Origin: Hyalangium versicolor
GTDB lineage: Bacteria; Myxococcota; Myxococcia; Myxococcales; Myxococcaceae
NCBI RefSeq assembly: GCF_020103695.1
Contig: NZ_JAHXBF010000002.1
Coordinates: forward strand, 124,001-188,000
Reading direction: 5' to 3'
Length of the DNA: 64,000 bases
Below the pieces are notes generated by a model. It ran no database searches and was not told where the DNA came from. It saw only the letters and a list, made by a program, of their open reading frames with translations. Position numbers and translations under genes: made by a program. Of the stretch, positions 60,510 through 64,000 are shown piece by piece. Numbering within the stretch: position 1 is the first letter of the stretch; each line of letters begins with the position of its first letter.

Positions 60510-61792
60510 TGACTCTGCGTTTCGTAGCGATGGCAATCGCCGTTCTGCTCTGTGGCAGCGCCGCAGCGCAACCTGCTCCATTGTCCGCCACCGACCGCGC
60601 CAAGGCCCTGCAGGCGATCAAGGCGGAGTTCGAGAAGTCCTATGTCTTTCCCGAGATGCGCTCGCAGATCGTCCAGCGCTTGAATCAGGCGCAGCAGGCC
60701 GGGCGCTACGAGCAGGACAATCCGCTCCTGTTCGCCGAGCGCATCACCGAGGACCTGCGCGGTGTCAGCCATGACAGGCACCTGTCGCTGCGCTTCGACC
60801 CGGCGCAATACGCCGCGGCCCTGGCGCCCAAAGCCAGCGATGCAGGCGTAGAGGCCTTCATGCGCAGCCAGGCCATTCGCCACCATCATGGGCTGGCCGA
60901 GACGAGGATCCTGCCCGGCAACATCCGCTATCTGAAGATCACAGGCTTCGAGTGGGTCCGGGACGAGACGGGCTCGGCCTATGACGATGCCATGCGGTTC
61001 TTGAAGGATGGCGACGCGGTGATCATCGATCTGCGAGGCAATGGCGGCGGAGATGCCGCGGCGGTCCAGTACCTGACCAGCCACTTCCTCGATGAGGACA
61101 CCTTGCTGCTGACCTTCCTGAGCGGGGCGCAGTCACGGACACTGAACCACCTCCCCGCGGGACGGCTGAAAGGCAAACCCCTCTACGTGCTCATCGACGG
61201 GGGTGTGGCCTCGGCCGCCGAGGAGTTCACCTACCACGTCCAGCAGTTCAAGCTGGGGGAGCTGGTCGGTGCCAGAACGGCAGGCGCGGCCAACAACAAC
61301 ACCCTCGTGCCCATTGCTCCGGGCTTCCTCCTCAGCATCTCGGTGGGTCGACCCGTTCATGCGATCAGCCACACCAACTGGGAGGGCGTGGGCATCCCCC
61401 CCACCGTGGAAGCACCTCCCGAGAAGGCGCTAGACGTCGCCCAGTCACTGGCCTTGAAGCGGCTGGCACAGGCTCCAGGTGTCGCTCCCCCCGTGCTTGC
61501 CGAGTACGCCTGGGCGGCTGTCTCGGTCGAGGCTCGCCGCAATCCCGTCTTTGTCTCCCCCGCTCGGCTGAAGGCGCTGGCAGGCCGTTACGGTACAGCC
61601 AGCATCTCCCTGCGCGACAACGCCCTGTGGCTGACCCGCCCCGATCGCCCCACGCGGCGCCTGTCACCCCTGACGGCCGACGGCCTGTTCGCCGTCGAGG
61701 GCGTGGACATGCTGCGCGTGCGCTTCACAGCCCAGGGGCTGGAGCTGCTCTGGCAGGACGACCCCGCTCCACTCCTCTACTCGAAGAGCTAG
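60509..61792 (+). CDS. S41-family serine peptidase-like exported protein
   Basis: ATG 60509 overlaps the MarR stop by 1 bp; GGAAGG lies upstream. The 427-residue product has a signal peptide MTLRFVAMAIAVLLCGSAAAQ. An IRBP/S41 N-terminal helical region (residues 25-95) precedes the tail-specific-protease core with AVIIDLRGNGGGDAAAV and the nucleophile segment LIDGGVASAAEEF, where Ser is in the expected place. VGARTAGAANN follows. No PDZ domain is seen. The C-terminal 80 residues are an extra beta-rich domain. Confidence 0.87.
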   Translation: MTLRFVAMAIAVLLCGSAAAQPAPLSATDRAKALQAIKAEFEKSYVFPEMRSQIVQRLNQAQQAGRYEQDNPLLFAERITEDLRGVSHDRHLSLRFDPAQYAAALAPKASDAGVEAFMRSQAIRHHHGLAETRILPGNIRYLKITGFEWVRDETGSAYDDAMRFLKDGDAVIIDLRGNGGGDAAAVQYLTSHFLDEDTLLLTFLSGAQSRTLNHLPAGRLKGKPLYVLIDGGVASAAEEFTYHVQQFKLGELVGARTAGAANNNTLVPIAPGFLLSISVGRPVHAISHTNWEGVGIPPTVEAPPEKALDVAQSLALKRLAQAPGVAPPVLAEYAWAAVSVEARRNPVFVSPARLKALAGRYGTASISLRDNALWLTRPDRPTRRLSPLTADGLFAVEGVDMLRVRFTAQGLELLWQDDPAPLLYSKS

Positions 61793-61825
61793 AACCGTTC
61801 TCCCGAGATTGAGCGTCACTCCGCC

Positions 61826-62638
61826 TCACCCCACGGTCGGAGTGGCGCCGCCGTCGATCCTCAGGGTGGTTCCCGTCATGAAATCGCTGAGTGGGCTCGC
61901 CAGGTAGCAGACCGCCGCCGCGATATCCCTCGGCTGTCCCAGGCGCTCCACGGTCTGATGGACGACGTTCTTCAGAACATACGCCTGGCCGGCCCTGGGC
62001 TCAGCGGTCCCCACCTGCTTCTGCGCTACTTCGACGAACCAGGAGTCGAGCTGGGGTGTATAGATCAATCCCGGCATCACCCCGTTGGAAGTCACGCCTG
62101 TTCCCGCGAGCGCCTTCGACAGGCTGAGCGTGAGGTTGTTCAGCGCCGCCTTGGCGGCGGCATACGCGCCAAACTGGGCGTGAGGCGAGATGGCGTTACG
62201 TGACGAGATCTGGATCACCCGTCCCCAGCGACGCTCCCTCATCCCGGGCACGAAGGCCTGGATCAGCCGGACCGCTGCGAGCGTGTTGTGACGGTAGCTC
62301 TCCCCCCATTCATCCAAGGACGCATCGAACCAGGTCGAGTGCGCCACGCTGGCGGAGCCGCCCACGTTGTTCACGAGGATGTCGATGCCGCCAAAGGCCT
62401 GCCGTGCCGCCTCGATCGTGGCCGTGATTCCTTCATCCGTGGTCAGATCGCCCAGCGCTGTTGCCGCCTGGCCTCCAGCGGTCTCTATCTCCCTGGCGAC
62501 AGCCTGCACTCGAGCCTGATCGCGCCCGTGGATGACCACCCTCACTCCCTCGGCAGCGAGCATCCTGGCGATCTCGGCTCCGATACCAGAGCTGCTACCC
62601 GTCACGAGCGCCCGTCTCTCCTTCATCTGCATATCCAT
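61826..62638 (-). CDS. SDR-family oxidoreductase
   Basis: ATG 62638 after AAGGAAA gives 270 residues. The NAD(P) fold is shown by VTGSSSGIGAEIA, HGRDQARVQ and LVNNVGG. The catalytic tetrad is only partly canonical: Ser in QISSRNAIS, Tyr and Lys in YAAAKAALNN. The end has LASPLSDFMTGTTLRIDGG. The Arg after the dinucleotide motif favours NADP. The substrate is not evident. It is divergent from a TetR regulator whose operators lie between them. Confidence 0.92.
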   Translation of the reverse strand: MDMQMKERRALVTGSSSGIGAEIARMLAAEGVRVVIHGRDQARVQAVAREIETAGGQAATALGDLTTDEGITATIEAARQAFGGIDILVNNVGGSASVAHSTWFDASLDEWGESYRHNTLAAVRLIQAFVPGMRERRWGRVIQISSRNAISPHAQFGAYAAAKAALNNLTLSLSKALAGTGVTSNGVMPGLIYTPQLDSWFVEVAQKQVGTAEPRAGQAYVLKNVVHQTVERLGQPRDIAAAVCYLASPLSDFMTGTTLRIDGGATPTVG

Positions 62639-62659
62639 CGGGATTTCCTTCTCGGCCAA

Positions 62660-62679
62660 TAGTCTACAGGTGTAGACTA
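62660..62679. promoter_or_regulatory. TetR operator O1 in the SDR/TetR intergenic region
   Basis: TAGTCTACA and TGTAGACTA form a perfect 9-bp inverted repeat with a 2-bp centre. It is 22 bp upstream of the SDR ATG on the minus strand. The core AGTCTACAGGTGTA recurs exactly at 62705-62718. Confidence 0.65.
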
Positions 62680-62703
62680 ACAAGCGCGGCGAAGTTCGCA
62701 AGC

Positions 62704-62720
62704 AAGTCTACAGGTGTATG
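62704..62720. promoter_or_regulatory. TetR operator O2 overlapping the tetR leader
   Basis: The 14-bp core AGTCTACAGGTGTA (62705-62718) repeats operator O1, centre to centre 44 bp (about four helical turns). It ends 4 bp before the TetR ATG, so bound repressor would shut off its own gene. Confidence 0.6.
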
Positions 62721-62721
62721 C

Positions 62722-63360
62722 ATGAGCACACGAATCTCCAGGAAGACAGGGGCTGGCCGGACTCCACGGCGCCCAAGGAATGCGGAAGCGACCCGGCAGG
62801 CGATCCTGCAGTCGGCCCGCCTGGCCTTCACGCGTTCAGGCTATGACGGCGTGGGTGTTCGGGAGATTGCCCAGGGGGCTGGGGTGACGGCCATGCTGGT
62901 CAACCGCTACTTCGGCTCCAAGGAGCAGTTGTTCGAAGAGGTCGTCGAGGTGACGTTGTCCGCGCCCGGCATCCTCACGAGCCAGGTCACGGCGGGGGGC
63001 CGGGAGCTGGCAACACTCAGCCGGAACGTCGCCGATGCGCTGGTGGCGAGAACAGCTCCGGAGGCCACTCCCATGGACGGTTTCCTGCTCATGCTCCGCT
63101 CGGCGGCGAACGAGAGCGCCGCGAAGATCCTCCGCAGGAAGTTCACGACGCACTTCGAGAAGCCCCTGGCGGACATCCTTCCAGGAGTCAGGCCCAGTGA
63201 ACGCGCGGCCATGTTCCTGGCGATCATCGCGGGCTTTCAGGTCCTGCGGCAGGTCGTTGGAATTCCTGGGTTGCTCGACGCCGAGCCAGCGGCTCTCTCC
63301 GCCCGGCTCCAGGTGCTGTTCGACGTCTTGATGAATGAGGATCCCAGCTCCACTGCCTGA
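62722..63360 (+). CDS. TetR-family transcriptional regulator
   Basis: The 212-residue protein has a typical TetR HTH: ATRQAILQSARLAFTRSGYD, then VREIAQGAGVTAMLVNRYFGSKEQLF. The C-terminal ligand domain is helical and unclassified. It is divergent from an SDR gene, and two copies of a palindromic site lie between them, one covering its own start region. Repression of the SDR gene and itself, relieved by an unknown ligand, is the expected circuit. Confidence 0.92.
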   Translation: MSTRISRKTGAGRTPRRPRNAEATRQAILQSARLAFTRSGYDGVGVREIAQGAGVTAMLVNRYFGSKEQLFEEVVEVTLSAPGILTSQVTAGGRELATLSRNVADALVARTAPEATPMDGFLLMLRSAANESAAKILRRKFTTHFEKPLADILPGVRPSERAAMFLAIIAGFQVLRQVVGIPGLLDAEPAALSARLQVLFDVLMNEDPSSTA

Positions 63361-63465
63361 GTCCTGGGGCTATACCAAGGTTTAGTTCTCCCAATCCCAC
63401 GTAGAATGGGCTTTGGAACTGCTCCCTGGCATCTTGCTCCCATCAACGCTTCTGGAGGTTGCGCA

Positions 63466-64000
63466 ATGCCTGCTTCCACCCCTTCTAAGACGATCATGCT
63501 CATCCACGGCGCCTGGCTGACGCCCATCTCGTGGGATTCGTTCCGCACCCACTACGAGGCCAAGGGCTTCACCGTGCACACGCCGTCCTGGCCCTACCTC
63601 GATCGGAGCGTCGAAGAGCTCCGGGCCAACCCTGATCCGCGATTCGCCAAGCTGAACCTCAAGGACATCGTCGATCATTATGACGCCCTGATCCGCGCCC
63701 TGCCGGAGAAGCCCATCCTGATCGGCCACTCCTTCGGCGGGCTGATCGTGCAGATGCTGCTCGATCGCGGCCTGGGCGCGGCTGGCGTCGCCATCGATCC
63801 CGCTCCCCCCGCCGGCGTCCTGGCACACCCCGTGGCCGTCTGGACGTCCCGGAACGTCTTCACGACGTGGAACGCGTGGAACCGCGCCCTGACCATGAGC
63901 TTCGAGGGCTTCCGCGAAGGCTTCGCCAACACCCTGCCGGAATCCGAGCTGCGCCCGGCCTACGACAAGTTCATCGTGCAGACTCCGGGCCGCATCTTCT
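63466..64000 (+). CDS. alpha/beta hydrolase, 3' truncated by window edge
   Basis: ATG 63466 follows GGAGGTT. The open frame of 178 residues runs off the end of the window. It opens MPASTPSKTIMLIHGAWLTP with the oxyanion-loop HGAW and has the nucleophile elbow GHSFGG near residues 89-94. The Asp and His of the triad would lie beyond the window or near its end. It resembles small esterases/lipases of the AB hydrolase 6 type. It lies 105 bp after the TetR gene and could be part of that regulon. Confidence 0.9.
   Translation, partial: MPASTPSKTIMLIHGAWLTPISWDSFRTHYEAKGFTVHTPSWPYLDRSVEELRANPDPRFAKLNLKDIVDHYDALIRALPEKPILIGHSFGGLIVQMLLDRGLGAAGVAIDPAPPAGVLAHPVAVWTSRNVFTTWNAWNRALTMSFEGFREGFANTLPESELRPAYDKFIVQTPGRIF

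Overview
This window is chromosomal DNA from a high-GC, densely coded delta-type bacterium. The content points to a myxobacterium, most likely of the Cystobacterineae (Archangium / Cystobacter / Hyalangium / Stigmatella-like), which is an inference from family content and not a species call. Supporting families are a Sit-type AHH lipoprotein toxin with an Imm11 partner, many lipoproteins, a GspE-N/HEAT protein with a proline-rich linker, orphan kinases, an ADOP-type permease and a microviridin-type graspetide cluster. Third-position GC is strong, so almost every gene has a long antisense shadow frame. No rRNA, tRNA, CRISPR array or intact insertion sequence was recognised.

Layout. 1-2.3 kb: 3' part of an M16 peptidase gene and a hypothetical gene. 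2.3-5.5 kb: an AT-richer accessory patch with a wHTH-WYL-WCX regulator (a long inverted repeat lies upstream of it), an HNH nuclease with a predicted modified-base-reader N-terminus, and a zinc-ribbon protein; this looks like a small defence module. 5.5-8.8 kb: AAA ATPase, AHH lipoprotein toxin, Imm11 immunity protein and a membrane protein, overlapping or tightly packed. 8.8-14.6 kb: a Tat-exported DUF1501-like protein with a c-type-haem-motif DUF1592/1588 lipoprotein, then two coupled lipoproteins. 14.7-26.7 kb: mostly housekeeping and signalling genes (prmA, MFS, AraC, Mpo1-like, class III cyclase, rsmE, GlsB-like, RDD, GspE-N/HEAT, histidine kinase). 26.9-31.6 kb: a siderophore-interacting protein under a good Fur-box match, the wreck of an AAA ATPase gene, and valS.

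31.8-38.4 kb (minus strand) is a six-gene, overlapping operon: CotH kinase lipoprotein, VTC polyphosphate polymerase domain, OprO/P-like porin, a thymidylate-kinase-like protein fused to about eight 27-residue repeats, DUF4956 membrane protein and a DUF47/PhoU-like protein. CotH-VTC-DUF4956 is a recurring neighbourhood; the added porin, kinase-repeat fusion and PhoU-like protein suggest a phosphate/polyphosphate surface system and are the least explained part of the window.

38.6-47.2 kb: DUF2000/AraC, an NtrB/NtrC-type pair, VOC, WS/DGAT acyltransferase, a secreted Cys-rich protein and a PRMT-like methyltransferase. 47.3-50.9 kb: an MlaF-type ATPase with altered catalytic residues, divergent from a compact microviridin-type graspetide cluster (58-residue precursor, two ATP-grasp ligases, cupin). 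51.0-55.7 kb: a coupled operon of two spermidine-synthase-like membrane proteins and a membrane sulfatase. 55.7-64.0 kb: SugE-type exporter, MacB/ADOP permease, KgtP-like symporter divergent from MarR and an S41 protease, and an SDR/TetR pair with two clear operators, then a truncated alpha/beta hydrolase.

Three copies of a roughly 25-bp palindrome (arms AACTGGTATG / CATACCAGTT) sit between genes at 5.4, 31.7 and 40.0 kb and look like a genome-wide dispersed element.
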